Of a stretch of DNA of 7,541 nt, positions 7,406 through 7,541 are shown piece after piece (position 1 is the first letter of the stretch; the number at the start of each line of letters is the position of its first letter). The translations under genes were made by a program, and so were the position numbers. The notes beneath the pieces are model-generated. The model was given only the letters and a program-made list of their open reading frames with translations. It was not told the origin of the DNA and searched no databases. The stretch comes from CAYQDB01 sp964416195 (GTDB taxonomy: Bacteria; Zixibacteria; MSB-5A5; GN15; FEB-12): positions 1 to 7,541 of the forward strand of contig CAYQDB010000051.1 of NCBI GenBank assembly GCA_964416195.1, given 5' to 3'.

Positions 7406-7516
7406 TCATTTTCCCTCCTGTTCACGTTTAGCAATGTAGTCGGTCAAACGCTCCAAACGAGCTTTTGTCCACTCGATTTTATCCTTAATTGTACTGAACG
7501 ATACTTGATTTGACAG
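7406..7516 (-). CDS. Possible 36-codon ORF just upstream of the CNNM gene (non-standard start or end of a broken gene)
   Basis: A minus-strand frame runs from a CTG at 7516 to a TGA at 7408-7406, one base before the CNNM start codon. Its second half reads IKDKIEWTKARLERLTDY, then IAKREQEGK, a credible charged helical C-terminus. The tight spacing to the next start resembles a coupled operon gene. AGAGGT (7528-7523) lies well placed for the CTG, which would be a rare start; in-frame TTG codons further in would give about 17 residues or fewer. The ATG at 7520 is in another frame and stops after 11 codons. An in-frame TGA directly precedes the CTG, so this cannot be the simple end of an upstream gene unless there is a frameshift. 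It may also be non-coding leader. Confidence 0.3.
   Translation of the reverse strand: MSNQVSFSTIKDKIEWTKARLERLTDYIAKREQEGK
7488..7516 (-). promoter_or_regulatory. Candidate sigma70-type promoter for the CNNM gene
   Basis: On the minus strand CTGTCA (7516-7511, four of six -35 matches) is followed after 17 bases by TACAAT (7493-7488, five of six -10 matches). Transcription would begin near 7480, giving a leader of about 75 bases ending in AGGAGG. It overlaps the possible small ORF, so the two readings of this stretch compete. Confidence 0.35.
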
Positions 7517-7522
7517 TCATCT

Positions 7523-7535
7523 ACCTCTGAGAGGT
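7523..7535. repeat. Perfect 6-base inverted repeat at the right edge
   Basis: ACCTCT-G-AGAGGT is a perfect inverted repeat with a single central base. It lies just upstream of the candidate -35 element, and its minus-strand right arm, AGAGGT, doubles as a possible ribosome site. It could be an operator half-site pair, but it is short and the upstream context lies outside the window. Confidence 0.3.
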
Positions 7536-7541
7536 TTTGGT

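Noticed and set aside
7121..7513. 130-codon plus-strand frame opposite the CNNM start
   Set aside because: It is antisense to the conserved CNNM transmembrane domain and its promoter region, and the translation has no family features.
7405..7541. Mg2+-sensing riboswitch (M-box type) before the CNNM gene
   Set aside because: The leader visible here is about 75-135 bases and shows none of the paired-stem architecture expected; there is too little sequence to support it.

Overview
All supported genes lie on the minus strand, so transcription runs from the right edge to the left. The organism is a Gram-negative (diderm) bacterium: the window encodes an Omp85-family outer-membrane assembly protein, a TamB-type envelope-spanning protein and a small secreted beta-barrel-like protein. 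Several starts carry strong AGGAGG-type Shine-Dalgarno sites. Base composition looks moderate and coding is dense. The phylum cannot be read from the window. A CorA close to the Thermotoga maritima type and a tamB-before-omp85 gene order suggest a lineage outside the classical Proteobacteria, but that is inference.

Layout in transcription order: (1) 7405-7541 is a leader region with a possible 36-codon ORF, a promoter-like pair and a short palindrome. (2) 7404-6376 encodes a CNNM/DUF21 membrane protein with divergent CBS domains, a family linked to Mg2+/Co2+ transport. (3) 6249-5734 encodes a small exported, probably beta-barrel protein with no recognised family; an alternative start lies at 6297. 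(4) 5639-4557 encodes a CorA Mg2+/Co2+ channel with all the hallmark residues, preceded by a plausible promoter and a perfect short hairpin. (5) 4459-401 encodes a 1352-residue TamB-like protein with a GTG start. (6) 404-1 is the first part of an Omp85 (BamA/TamA) protein, overlapping tamB by ATGA and running off the left edge.

Two functional themes emerge. The right half is about divalent cations at the inner membrane (CNNM plus CorA), with an outer-membrane-type protein between them. The left half is a TAM-like envelope module: TamB anchored in the inner membrane and an Omp85 partner in the outer membrane, apparently translationally coupled. The short gaps (about 95-175 bases) could hold promoters, so one operon or several units are both possible. 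I see no mobile element, CRISPR array, tRNA/rRNA or convincing intrinsic terminator. Overall this is a fairly ordinary envelope and ion-transport neighbourhood; the most notable points are the tamB-omp85 order, the divergent CNNM protein and the orphan barrel-like protein.
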